This document shows, one piece after another, positions 47,927 to 60,289 of a stretch of 64,000 nucleotides of DNA. Numbering within the stretch: the first letter of the stretch is position 1; every line of letters starts with the position of its first letter. The DNA lies in NCBI GenBank assembly GCA_033675545.1, contig JAWDGP010008052.1:155001-219000 (forward strand), read 5' to 3'. The notes beneath the pieces were generated by a model. That model saw only the letters and a program-made list of their open reading frames with translations. It made no database searches and was not told the origin of the DNA. Both the position numbers and the translations under genes were made by a program. This DNA comes from Elysia crispata. Its lineage: Eukaryota; Mollusca; Gastropoda; Plakobranchidae.

Positions 47927-48687
47927 TATGTTTCAATGACCTTGTCACAAGCAAAAAAAAAGAAGCATGATCGAGCTAAAGCAACAACAGATAGAGACGA
48001 CAAAACAGGAAAGGAGAATTAAGCATATTAGATCAAACTAGAGAAAGCCCTCAATTATTGGCCATGTCCGATTTGGCTAAGCTAATCACTACAAGATCCT
48101 GAGACTTCAGCCATTTACTTTGGAAATACAAAAATCGTTCTAACAACAAATTAAGATATTATAGTTGGTTCAGAAATAAATAATTGCACTAAATTGTAAA
48201 TATCTTTTAGACTATAGGAAGGACCTCAATAGCTTATTGTAATATTTGAAAATAAACTTACAAAAGAATTTTTTTTTACCACATCAAACATATATAACAG
48301 CAGATTTTGCTTCTTTGTTAAATTTAAGTACTTTTCTTTAGAGCAGCAATTGCTCTCCCTAAAGACTATGACAGAAGTCTGGTATAATGCTGTGTTTGAA
48401 AAGGACAAGTCAAGAAACAAGTCCATACTAATTAATTTTTACTTTTATAACTAATCTTATTGCTATGGTATCAAAGGTAATGATCACATGAATTTTAAAC
48501 TTGTTTAAAAATTCTTGAGAAAAGAAAATCAACTTTCACATCCAGGGCAAAATCACTTAACTAGGCTTATGCGTCACATTGATTCTAATTTGCATCACTC
48601 TTCAAAACTCAGTAGATAGTGAGAATTCACTCTCAAAAGCACATTGTCTCAAGTAGTTTAGTCTGTGGCTTGTGATCTTCTCAAAAG
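47927..48687. other. Non-coding stretch
   Basis: AT-rich; no supported gene. Confidence 0.5.
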
Positions 48688-48813
48688 AAGAGGTTGAAGA
48701 TCTCCGTCAGATCATCACTGAAGATGTTGAGAGAAGCAGCCCTTCAGATCCTAGGGCTCTGGCCAGTGTAGGAGGAAATGCAGTTTTGCATGCGCACATT
48801 GAAGACAGAACAG
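48688..48813 (+). CDS. Possible internal exon of an unidentified gene
   Basis: A 126-bp block with higher GC than its flanks is bordered by a plausible acceptor (CTTCTCAAAAG at its left) and donor (ACAG then GTATTG at 48814). One frame is open throughout and continues hydrophilic: EVEDLRQIITEDVERSSPSD, then PRALASVGGNAVLHAHIED. It has exon phase 2 in, 1 out, so its length keeps frame. I do not recognise the protein, and the splice sites are only moderate. A chance frame cannot be ruled out. Confidence 0.28.
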
Positions 48814-51800
48814 GTATTGAGATATAAAAACATAAGAACAGAGAGAAGGTGAGGAAAGGACAGTAAATGAAAAGGCACAGGAAGAGGCGGCTGGAAAATA
48901 AAAGGAAAATATGAATAGAAAGGAACAACTGTTACACAGAGGGATGGGAAAAGATGGGGGGAGGGGGAGAGACAGAGAGATTTGACAAGGTATAAAAAAC
49001 ATCATGCAGCATAAGAATAATGTTGATAAAATAATGATCTTGTGACAGTAGCTCACACATGCCTTTTCACAAAGAATGTAGAGATCAGCATGGTGTTTCT
49101 GTCGAGCAGAGCTAACTTGTCGATAATGGAAAAACTGATAAAGTTTTATACAAGAAACAACTTGTGAGACTTGATTTTGTCTAGTTTTGAAACATTTTTT
49201 TTCTTTCAATCAGCAAAAGACAATTGCATGAGTTCGAATTTCTCATGAAAAAGACAAAAACTTCAAAGACAGTTCCAGAAAGCCACACATCAGATCAAGA
49301 TGAAAAATGCCAAAAAAGAGAAAGAGAACAGTCATTGAAAAGTTTAAGCATCTCACACCTGAACCAAAATATGCCTACTAGAATATGATCCAAATTGATA
49401 TCAAAGTTGTTGACCTCACAAAAATCAGAGCCATAGAAGATTTTGGAATAGAATGTTTGTTTTTCTTTGAACATTACCATTCTTTTTTTTTTTTGCTTCT
49501 TCATTAAAATAAATTTTATATTCTTGTAACACTTTTCTCAATTAAAACCTCCATAACTTTACTTGCTCATTACACTGATGCAATGAGTTATTATTTCCTT
49601 GGACAACGTTGGATAAAACTAAATATTTTAATTTTTATTGCCCAACATTTGTCTTCATCTTCTGAAACCATTTTCATATTAAATCTTCAGCAACTGTATA
49701 ATGCTCTTATATTAATGTCATTTTCAAATTGTTTCTTTGCCTTTTTTTCTACTTCATTTGTATGAACATCATTTTTTGCCTGTCAAGTTTCCCTATTAAT
49801 ATGTTTTATTCATCAAACCACAGCGGTGTGTTATGTAGGGTTGAGAACTAGTCACAAACTTTTTTACTGTACTTATTAAAACCAGTGTCAATGCAAGCAG
49901 TGTAATCAGGAGCACACACACACTCTCTCTTTCTCTCTCTCCCAAAAACCAAATTTGATTGTACACCTATGATTGTGGAGCATTTTTTTCTTACTGATTT
50001 AGCTGAGTTTTTTTTTCTATGCTCGAATTCCAGCTGTATCCTCCAAATGTTAAGTTTTACTTTCTGTGTTTTACTGGCTAAACTGAGGCACCATAAAGGT
50101 TTACTCATTAGAGAATACATAAAGGCCTATATTCTAGCTTACATATTGAGCATTGCTCTTTTCATCTTATTTTTTCTTAAGACAAATGAAGTGAATATGA
50201 TCAATATCGATTAGATATAAAACTTCTCTTTAGGGCTCACCTAGCTGAGTAAAGAGAAAAATAACAATCTAACATTTAGATCTTGATTTATAATTATTTG
50301 CTTTGGAATAAAAGTCACCTACTATTATATTACCCTCATGCCATGTCATGCCCGGTTTCGATAATAAGATTTTGATTTTGCTCTCAATCTAGATATAGCA
50401 TTACTTGGGATTTTCCATCGATCTTAATAATCGACTAAATTTAGATGATGTATCTTGACAAAAACAGAAATGACTAATTGTATTAACTATGATTAGAACA
50501 AGAAATAAAAAAGATCCTTTGTTGGAAATAATGGCAAAATCTGGGTGTAAAATTAGAGAGAACAAAGTTTTTGGACGAACGTGCTATAAACAGATAAAGT
50601 AAACAACTCGATGGCACCAATATCTTGGATGGTTACAACTACAATGCAAATCTCAATATTGGAATTGAAAGTATAAATAATAATTAAAAAAAAATACACG
50701 ATATCTATATATATCGGCCAGTTCTATACTTTCACATAGGTTCACACTCTATGACAGAAATAATATTTCTTTTTACGTAAAATTTTACATACATATTTAA
50801 CCTTAAGCAAAAAAGTTTCCATATGGCACAAGGATAGGATTTACAAAGGATCATATGAAATGATGAATGTTCAAAATATTTGAAATTCAGAAAATTTACG
50901 AAAAATTCTCTTCCCTGGTTATGGATTGCTCACTACTACTTATTTCTGTCACAGTACAATACATTGTAACACATTCTGCCTAGTTTGAATTTTTTAAAAA
51001 AATTCACAGCTTTGGAAACTTTAATTGAGTCAAAAATGAAAAAAAATAATTTGATAAACAGAATTTGGAATTTCAAATAAAAGTCAAATGAAGTGGACTG
51101 GATTGTGTTAATTCTGTTACATTCTCTTTCAACGTGAATATAACAGGCAAGTCAATTCTGTTATCGTGAAACACTAGTAAACCAAAATATTTCAATCAAA
51201 GACGTATAGCTTGGCCAAAATGGTATGAAGTCATAAACTGCTTTTTTCCTTTACAAATAACCTTGACTAAATCAAATGTTTTTTGCAGCCCTGAAACTAG
51301 ACTTTAACACTGCCCCCACACTAGTTCAGCCTGAGTAATTGTATGTAAACTTCATTATATTTTCTAACCTGATCTTTATCCTTACAACTGCAAGACCAGA
51401 AAATAAGCAGAAGCAAGAGAAAGAGTTTGTTTCAAAATCTAAGGAAATAGCATAGCCCCCCTCAGGCCACTTCTAGTTCTACCATCTTTGACAATGTTTG
51501 ATCACAGCCATATTTTATAAGCGAGGATAAATTCTTGATTTCAAAATGTTTTATCATGAAATTAACAAAATTTACTGAAAACAGTTTGAGCAAACTGTCC
51601 ATTGATTAGAGCATAGAATGCAAGAGTTAATAGAATAGAGGTACGTCTGAAATCTATGAAGTTCAGAGCACAATTTTTTATCCTATTTGTAAATAAATAT
51701 ATACAAGCATCCTAATAAAACAAATTTAAAGAAAAACTTTTCAATCGCATAATTTTTACCTTGAAGGAACAGAAACCAGAGTGGGTGGAAACTGGCTGCC

Positions 51801-52332
51801 TCAGATCAACAGATCATGTAGCTTCTGTCTGTTTGACCAGCAACTGATGGTATAGAAAGGACAACATTGATAAGGTGAGTGAGAAATTTTATTTGTGGTA
51901 TTCTAATTTTGTACAGATCTATAATCGCTGTAGAGAATTTTTAATTTATAAAGAATTTTTCCATTTCTTTTCTTAATAAATTTCTTACTAAAAACGCATT
52001 GTATTAACACACAGAAATAACTAAAAAATATGATTGACTCATTTGACATATTCATGGACCCTTTACGACTAGTGAAAATAATTTGAAAATCTAAAAAAAA
52101 TCTACAGATAAATGCTAGAAATGTTGGTTCTCGCTTGCCATCATACACACCATGCTTGACCTACACCTGTCTTGATGCAGCAGACAAAAGTTTGACACAT
52201 GTTGAGTAACCAGCAATCTGTTCTTGTTAGACTCAGACCTGTTTGGGAGGGAATTGGGACAAGGACAAGGACAAGTACTTTTTATTATTCAGGTAAAGGC
52301 CTAGAGAAAAGAGGGTGAGATATCTATATATA
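48814..52332. other. Non-coding stretch
   Basis: About 3.5 kb with no recognised gene or element. Contents are purine-rich patches near 48940-48975 and a short CA/CT run near 49914-49940. GTGAGT-like donors such as at 51873 have no convincing exon attached. Confidence 0.5.
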
Positions 52333-52416
52333 TATATATAGTTTGAAGATAAGTTGAAATAATTGATAAGAGTGCTCAACTGTGGGAGCAATTCATAGAT
52401 ATAGAAGATCTTACCT
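52333..52416 (-). repeat. ~85-bp dispersed repeat, inverted partner of 62673-62760
   Basis: Reverse complement of 62673-62760 with only about two mismatches. Landmarks are AAGGTAAGATCTTCTATATC, TTGAGCACTCTTATC and CAACTTATCTTCAAAC. Both copies end in a TA run. A third partial match (TAAGGTAAGATCTT) is at 53478. Confidence 0.9.
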
Positions 52417-53837
52417 TAAATTCTCTTCATACGACACTGGTGTTTCAAGCGGAGGACAAAGTTGTCGCTTGTCCTCCACTCTCTTCGGGTATGCCCGAGG
52501 TGTGTTTAGTTGTCGTTCCTTGTATTGTTGTTTTTCGTTTCCGGGCCACTGGTAGTTTTGTACCAAATGCTTCTTTCTGTGGAGGAACGATGAAAAAATT
52601 TTCCTTCATTTGTTGAGGCTTGGTTTTGTTTTTAGAATGAAATATTTCTCTGCTATGCATAGGTTGCATCTGTTTGTTGCTGCTATGGCTGCACTCTTTC
52701 GATTATATCCCATGATAAGTAGTATTCAGTTTTTATTTATATATAGTGAGTGAGAGAGAGAGAGGGAGGGATGGAGGAGAGACAGACAGACAGAGAGAGA
52801 AAGATCAAGATGGATCACTGCAAAGTTCAGCTGAATGAAACAGGATCAGATCTATAGAAACAAAAGCAGCTAAAATAAGTTCAGATTTTATAGCACTAAA
52901 AATTTATTAAGTCAAAAATATATGCATATTTATACATGTATTGACTCACCTCCTCATTTTAAAGTTTTTACTTATCATGAGGATTTCAAAGACAATACAG
53001 CCAGGTTCAAAGGTACTTTTTCTTCCACACAGTCATTTCTTTAAATGCAGTTGCATTTATATCTTTTTTTAAGTTTTCATTCAATAAAAAGCTAAACAAT
53101 GAGCCTTGTAAGCCATTGTATTGTACCACAGCTTATCCTTGGAGGCTCATTTTTGTATACTCAAAAATAAAAAACAGAGACTAAATCTCGCAGGCTTAAT
53201 GTCTAAGTGGCTTGCCACACCTTGCAAGAGAACAGCTGTGCTAATGAAGGTAAGTAACTAGTTTTTACAAAGGGTTTTGACTTTTCTTTTTTTGAATTGC
53301 AAATAATTACACTGATCATTGTAAACATCTCAGAAAATTTTCCAAAAAGTTATCTCTTGTTAAAACTGCTAGTTTTTGTTTAAATGAAACAATCCTTAGT
53401 CGCGCCTGATGAGAGGGAAGGACAAAGAACAACCTAGTCCTGCGATCGAAACACATGTCTAGTGTAGAGTGAAAGTATAAGGTAAGATCTTTTACTCCTA
53501 TTATATATAACTCTATTCTATCACTTGGGATGCCCAGAGTAAAAGTAACACATAGGTCACCCAGTAATATATCTCAACCATGTTAATTAATTGGAAAAAT
53601 AAATTATGCTAACAAGCAACCACGTTATGCTTGAAAACCAATGACCACAATTTACCACTAGATTCATAAATGAAAAAGATTGATATTTAATTTGGTGACC
53701 CACTTTTTTTCTATATGAATGGGCCCACTTGAGACATACATAAAATTACAAATCGCTAAAACTTACTCATGTCTCCTAATACATATATATATATGGACCC
53801 AATAGAAGACTTTCATATAAATTTATGTTAGTATATT
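52417..53837. other. Non-coding stretch
   Basis: No supported gene. A minus-strand frame at 52445-52669 is Lys/Thr-rich with no domain. A purine tract lies at about 52747-52805. GTAAGT-type donor words occur at 53250 and 53481, but the attached open frames are very short. Confidence 0.45.
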
Positions 53838-54385
53838 GATCACTTAAGCCACCCGAAGTGGCACCTAACTCATGTTTGATCTCTGTATATCTTCATTCTA
53901 TATGTTTTATATTATATTATTTGCAACTCATAAGTCCCCCAAAAGAACATCTAATTCTAAATCATTTAAATGTATTATCAGCACAAGTTAAGACACCCAC
54001 AGGAGAAACTTAATTAGACTTGGCTATTATTTTTCTTATTATTCATTTTTTTGTAGTAGTGTCAGCACATAAGCCATTCAAAGGGGCACCTAAGTCAGGT
54101 TTGCTTTCAATATATCCTTGTTATTTATGTTTTGTTGTATTTTGAGCACATAAGCCACCCATAGGGCCACCTAAATCAGGTTTGTTTACTAGATATCCTT
54201 ATTGTATATGTTTTGTTGTATTTTCAGCACATAAGCCACCCAAAGGGGCACCTAAATCAGGTTTGCTTACCATTATATCATTATTGTTAATATTTTGTTG
54301 TATTTTCATGCATATAAGTCCACTTAAGAGATCCCTATATCTGGTTGGGCTATTGCATTTTCTGATGAATGAATTTATTTAATTA
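53838..54385 (+). repeat. Diverged ~82-bp tandem array
   Basis: Units begin near 53838, 53923, 53979, 54064, 54145, 54226 and 54308, each with a form of AGCACATAAGCCACCC then AAAGGGGCACCTAAATCAGG, followed by a TTTTGTTGTATTTT tract. The three units from 54064 are the most alike; outer units are diverged. In these three, a run of about 11 residues, HKPPKGAPKSG, is readable in one frame because the unit is 81 bp (27 codons). Confidence 0.8.
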
Positions 54386-54395
54386 TACAGATCAT

Positions 54396-54977
54396 CACAT
54401 TTACCGCAGCTCTAACCAATTCCATATTTGATAAATTGTGCAGACTTGTGAATGCAAAACATAAATCGCTCAAAGAGACACATTTATTGCAGCTTTAACC
54501 AATTCCATATTTGATAAATTGTGCAGACTTGTGAATGCAAAACATAAATCGCTCAAAGAGACACATTTACCGCAGCTTTAACCAATTCCATACTTGATAA
54601 ATTGTGCAGACTTGTGAATGCAAAACACAAATCGCTCAAAGAGACACATTTACCGCAGCTTTAACCAATTCCATATTTGATAAATTGTGCAGACTTGTGA
54701 ATGCAAAACATAAATCGCTCAAAGAGACACATTTACCGCAGCTTTAACCAATTCCATACTTGATAAATTGTGCAGACTTGTGAATGCAAAACATAAATCG
54801 CTCAAAGAGACACATTTACCGCAGCTTTAACCAATTCCATATTTGATAAATTGTGCAGACTTGTGAATGCAAAACATAAATCGCTCAAAGAGACACATTT
54901 ACCGCAGCTTTAACCAATTCCATACTTGATAAATTGTGCAGACTTGTGAATGCAAAACATAAATCGCTCAAAGAGAC
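54396..54977 (+). repeat. Homogenised 83-bp satellite, seven units
   Basis: Seven nearly identical head-to-tail units (starts at 54396, 54479, 54562, 54645, 54728, 54811 and 54894), each containing CACATTTACCGCAGCTTTAA and CATAAATCGCTCAAAGAGA. From unit 2 onward they alternate CCATATTTG and CCATACTTG, giving a dimeric 166-bp higher-order unit. The array starts directly after the diverged array and shares its core (CATAA, C-CAAAG, CAC), so both appear to be one family. Confidence 0.95.
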
Positions 54978-55705
54978 ACTTGAACTAGTTGAAGGCGGTA
55001 TAGCCACTATCTATTACAATGTTCTTGCAGCTATTCAGGCAGCATATTCGAATCACGGTTTATGCCAGAATTATAGAAGTCATTCGATGTCTAGTTAAGT
55101 TACATTATGTACAAATACTTTTCATGTAAAAAATGTTATTTATACATGGCCTATATCAAATGAATATATCTTTAGTTCCAGCATCTACATAATTTCTATG
55201 TCCGTTTCATAACATTTATTTTTCTTCATGCACTGTTATAATCCTTTTTCCTATGCAGTTATATTGACAATTACTACACTTTCATAAATGATATGGGTTC
55301 CTCCATCTCAAGTTGCATCAACAACTTTGCATCCAGTCTAGTACGATTTCCGTTTCGCATTAATTGAAACTTAAAACAAGCAACATATTCAAATTATTTT
55401 AATCATGCTTGGTATGCAAAATATCACCTGAACAACATGAATGGCATGTAAACTAAGATATCCTGCCATAGGAAAGACTACAATATTTTATGACATTGTA
55501 AAGAAGGACATATATAGTAATAGACTGATTAAAGAAACTGCATATCGGTTTCGTGAACACATTTGATTGTGAAGAAAATAAAGCTACAGTTTTGAAAAAA
55601 ATAAATAATTTGCGCGCCATCGTTAAGAAACTTTGCCATTCTCACAGAGAGCAATAGGGATAATGTCTGCAAAATTCAATTGAAAAAGTGTTTTGCGTCA
55701 CCGCA
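54978..55705. other. Non-coding stretch between satellites
   Basis: No gene or element seen. Confidence 0.5.
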
Positions 55706-56360
55706 CACACAACCTCGCACCGTCATCTCAGACCCTGAGGGTGAGCTCGCGTAATGTGGATGACATTACATTGACATGCATGGTATGGTCCTGATATTCA
55801 CAGCGGTCTGTCGGTTCCTACTGACCTCACCAGCGCACACAACCTCGCACCCTCACCTCAGACCTTGAGGGTGAGCCTGCGCAATGTGGATGACATTACA
55901 TTGACATGCATGGTATGGTCCTGATATTCACAGCGGTCTGTCGGTTCCTACTGACCTCACCAGCGCACACAACCTCGCACCCTCACCTCAGACCTTGAGG
56001 GTGAGCTCGCGTAATGTGGATGACATTACATTGACAGGCATGGTGTGGTCCTGATAGTTACAACGGTCTGTCGGTTCCTACTGACCTCACCAGCGCACAC
56101 AACCTCGCACCGTCATCTCAGACCCTGAGGGTGAGCTCGCGTAATGTGGATGACATTACATTGACATGCATGGTATGGTCCTGATATTTACAGCGGTCTG
56201 TCGGTTCCTACTGACCTCACCAGCGCACACAACCTCGCACCCTCACCTCAGACCTTGAGGGTGAGCTCGCGTAATGTGGATGACATTACATTGACAGGCA
56301 TGGTGTGGTCCTGATAGTTACAACGGTCTGTCGGTTCCTACTGACCTTACCAGCGCATAC
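55706..56360 (+). repeat. 130-bp tandem array, five units
   Basis: AACCTCGCAC recurs at 55711, 55841, 55971, 56101 and 56231, exactly 130 apart. Units are GC-richer than the surroundings. Each contains an imperfect inverted pair, CTCACCTCA and TGAGGGTGAG, separated by about 5 bases. Two subtypes exist: GTCATCTCAGACCCTGAGG (units 1 and 4) and CTCACCTCAGACCTTGAGG (units 2, 3 and 5). Units 3 and 5 also share GGCATGGTGTGG and GATAGTTACAACGG. Confidence 0.96.
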
Positions 56361-57055
56361 CTTGCAGAGAGCTCCCTCGCCGGCTCGCAGAGGTGTTACT
56401 GTCATTCTGTCGGTTTTTCAAGAGCAAAATAAGAAACAAATCGGTTTAAAAAGTAGCAGAGGAGAGTTGTAATGTGTCTGCGCGTTATTGTCTAGATAGT
56501 TGTTTTTTAGTTGTTTTTATTTTCATCTAGTGAGCTCTACTTACTGCTGCTCTAGTGTGCACTGTGAGACTGTTAGAACGGTCTGACTGTCTGGTTTGAG
56601 CAGCAGTCAGTACCACTGCTCCACTAGCCTACTTTCTATTCTCGGCTTTGCAAGGTTTTGGTGTCTTTGTTAACTAAATTGGACCAATGGAACTTGGGAC
56701 CTGGGTGTGATGATGTCATCAATAATTGTGTTGATAGAGCCAGTCGGTCGGGCCCGTCTCCTTTAACAATTACATATTTGTACCAGACAAGCTCTCATAA
56801 CTTCCATAGCTGAAGGTCTTACTCTTGGCCTCATTGCTTCTGTTTGCAGACATGTTCATTCTTGAAGTTAAAAAAAAAAAAAAAAGATTTTTTTTTCATT
56901 TTTTTTTTAAAAGATAGTCCATACTGTGTTTGTCTGTATGCATGAATTTGATATTGCTTTGTGCGCTCGTAAAAGTAAAGAAAAAAAATAATATAGGGCA
57001 GAAGTGGGGGAAGGGGAGATGAGAATGTGTGCTTGTGTGTGGGTGTGGGTGTATG

Positions 57056-57095
<40 letters not shown>

Positions 57096-57240
57096 GGGGG
57101 GAAGGTTGGGGGGGGGGGGTGATTCAGTTTGTTACAAGTGTCTGCTTAAAAATTTTACACCATTTAAACACGATTTTGTTGCCTGCGTTCTTTAAATCAT
57201 CTTTTGTTACTTATGGTGTTACCATTACTTTTTTTAATGT
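56361..57240. other. Non-coding stretch with simple repeats
   Basis: Contains A/T homopolymers at about 56871-56910, a (GA)n block at about 57058-57090 and a G-run at about 57108-57119. No gene. Confidence 0.6.
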
Positions 57241-57245
57241 GTTGT

Positions 57246-57670
57246 TCCTGTTGTTGTTATTTTTACACTTGCTACTGTCGCTGTTGTTATTTTTATACTT
57301 GCTCCTGTTGTTGTTGTTATTTTTATACTTGCTCCTGTTGTTGTTGTTATTTTTATACTTGCTCCTGTTGCTGTTGTTGCTATTTTTATACTTGCTCCTG
57401 TTGCTGTTGTTGCTATTTTTATACTTGCTCCTGATGCTGTTGTTGCTATTTTTATACTTGCTCCTGTTGCTGTTGTTGCTATTTTTATACTTGCTCCTGT
57501 TGCTGTTGTTGTTATTTTTATACTTGCTCCTGTTGCTGTTGTTGCTATTTTTATACTTGCTCCTGTTGCTGTTGTTGCTATTTTTATACTTGCTCCTGAT
57601 GCTGTTGTTGCTATTTTTATACTTGCTCCTGTTGCTGTTGTTGCTATTTTTATACTTGCTCCTGATGCTG
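57246..57670 (+). repeat. 33-bp minisatellite encoding a spurious poly-Leu frame
   Basis: About 13 units of TTGCTGTTGTTGCTATTTTT ATACTTGCTCCTG, the first few 30 bp and later ones 33 bp, with TTG/ATG/TTGTTA variants. Both lengths are multiples of 3, so a frame of Leu runs separated by FLY stays open (57029-57679). It looks like a membrane protein only because of the repeat, and I do not call a gene. Confidence 0.95.
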
Positions 57671-58089
57671 TTTATGTAAAAACTACGGCGGGATGAAGCA
57701 TGAAAATAAATCTGGTAGTGATATGGAAGTAAGATAATATTCGCAATGAAGAAGAATCAGAGAAACATACTGTAGAGTAAAGAAATTTAAATGACGGTTG
57801 TGATCTTGATGATGATGATGATGATGATGAAGACGATACTTATATCATTTTTTGCATAAATTTGTTCATCCTTACCTCATCTTCATTCTGGTACTTTTAA
57901 ACATTATGAATGTAATCGAATTAAAAAAAAAGATGCATAAAGATTATCAAGAAATTTCCAATCGTACTAAAACACAAAATCAGATACAATGCATGTCCAC
58001 ACTACTTGAAAAAAAGAGAGAGAAAGCCATAGAGTCCATACTACTAATGCGCGCATCATATACTTATTAACTTACTGTTCACACTGACA
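57671..58089. other. Non-coding stretch with short (GAT)n
   Basis: (GAT)n at about 57807-57832. The frame 57852-58070 has no recognisable domain. Confidence 0.5.
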
Positions 58090-58094
58090 AATTT

Positions 58095-58152
58095 AATGAT
58101 TATGATTATAATAGTAATAATAAAAATAATAATAATAATGATAATGATGATG

Positions 58153-58207
<55 letters not shown>
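58095..58207. repeat. (AAT)n microsatellite
   Basis: Interrupted AAT/ATG units, then a pure (AAT)n block to 58206. Poly-Ile frames on both strands are artefacts. Confidence 0.95.
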
Positions 58208-58208
<1 letters not shown>

Positions 58209-60288
58209 CAATTGTTCTGATATCATATACAAGCCTATAACTTTGATCACACTATTTCTGCTCTGCTCTGTACCTCAATCTTTCAATCTTCTTTCGCTCA
58301 GTCTCTGACCAGACAACAAGCCAATGATTACCATCTGCTCACCCTTGACGTGAAGGAATTATGGAGAAATATATCATGGATGGTCCTAAACAAGCTGAGA
58401 ACAATAGAGACTTTATAATCCCTGATCATGTTAGTTCTCGTCGTTGGACAGAAGTTATTTTTGTTTTCGTCACAAGAAAGTATTACTTTCATCAAATTAC
58501 TAATCAGATAAATTCTATAATAATTGAGCTGGTTATAATACTGTTTCATAACAATATTTTTTATTGTTGCAACACAGGCATACATGGATGAGTGTCCTAT
58601 ATTTGCCTTCATAAAATCATTTTTTTTTCGATTGCTTTTTTGCATCAACAGTTGGCAGCTCAGAGGACGATCGATCTTTTATGTCTTAAGGGAACTAACT
58701 CGCTGAGCTATAGAAACAAAACCACTGTGTTACCTCTCTTTGATAAACCTTATAATTATTGTGCTTTATGTTTCAGGCTCAGTTTTCTTTTCGAACAATA
58801 CAGAGAGGATCAAAATATTTGTAAAGACTAAGCTCATAAGATTCTTCTTCGTCTTTGTTCCATTGAGCACAGCGATTTAAATGTGGTTGTTTTTTTTCTA
58901 TAGTGTCCTCCCATTTTACATTAAGCGAAGTTTGCGTAGGCCAGGAGATAGTTCTCGTTTATATTAGGAGCAGACTCAAAATAGATCAGAAGAAATCTTT
59001 GCATTAGATACAACATTGACCAAGGTTAACAGGGAATGAACACACAATCAAGCCCGCCAACACTAATTGTGAGAAACCGGTTTAAAGAAAAGTTCCACAA
59101 ACCTATTGCACCAATCAAAATATAGGCCTAAAATTAAAATATCATAAAAGTGTCAATTTCACACCAATAAGGTTCAAGATAAGATTTGGCTGTTAGACGT
59201 TGATATTTGGATCAGATCTAAAACAATAGAGTTCAATAATATGCATCTTGAAACAAGGAGTTGAATTGTTTTATTGGTTGACAAAGTGTTGAGAAGACCA
59301 TCCTCGAGAACTGGATGGTTCAGTTTGTTTATAAAGTACGATTAAAGCATAATTTAATGGCGATGTATTTTTATGCAAAATTATATCCACATTACAATGG
59401 GCTTTGACCTGTATGCAACAGTGACGTCACAAAGGCTGACTTATAAAACGAACTCATATTCTTGCACCCTAGAAAATTAGGTTTGGCTATGTTTTTACCA
59501 AAACTCTGAGCGTAAGCAGCGATAACAAAGAATCATATTATCATATTCTGACATAGATAGATACACCATCGACTGTAAACTTCCATGATTAAGCGATTTT
59601 AACTTAGATGTGCCACAATAATATATTAATCATTGTTTAACTCTCTTTATTTTTCATATTTAAGAACCACCACTTTGAAGTCCGTTTAAAACAAATTGCT
59701 CCTAACCCCGTACTGCAGGAACAGAGCTGATTGTTTGACCTTATAAAAACTAGGCTAAACAGTTGTTTGATACTATCACCCCTTCATAAGGTGAACTGAG
59801 GCAACTGAAACAAGATACATGTATCGAATTTCAAATTAAGTCTAAGAAAGTGAACAATCACGCTTACAGCAACAAACGCCTTGGCTTTAATGGTATTTGT
59901 AGATGACAAAAAGCTCCGACACGTTGGTTTTTAAATTCATCAATTAAAGAGCTAATCTTTCTTTTGTTGAATATTCAGTTTGGGGCCCATAAACTTCAAC
60001 GAATTTTGTTCTGATAAGTAATAAAATCTGGTTGTAGCAGATTCGACGGTGCGACATTCTGGTAGGGTTAGATGATAGTTACTGGTTTCGATGAAACACA
60101 TGGATATTATGGAAAGATCAAACGCTGCAAATAAGAAAAAGAATATTGGCATTAAAATTAATCTTTGAATAAAATTATTAACCCGTCTCTCTCTTCCTCT
60201 ACCTATCACTCAAACACACTCTGTCTCTCACACAATCTCTCACTCACTCAGTCTCATACTCACTCCCTCTCTGTCCCTGTCCCTTTCA
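58208..60288. other. Non-coding stretch
   Basis: Two kilobases with only short frames (58361-58591, 58592-58831 and others) lacking domains. It ends in a long pyrimidine-rich tract at 60180-60288 that looks like the 3' end of an intron. Confidence 0.5.
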
Positions 60289-60289
60289 G

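Noticed and set aside
53191..53249. Short exon ending at a perfect GTAAGT donor
   Set aside because: The upstream AG lacks a pyrimidine tract and the 59-bp frame is too short to support a call.
57029..57679. 216-residue Leu-rich 'membrane protein' frame
   Set aside because: Written by a (GA)n block and a 30/33-bp minisatellite whose period is a multiple of 3.
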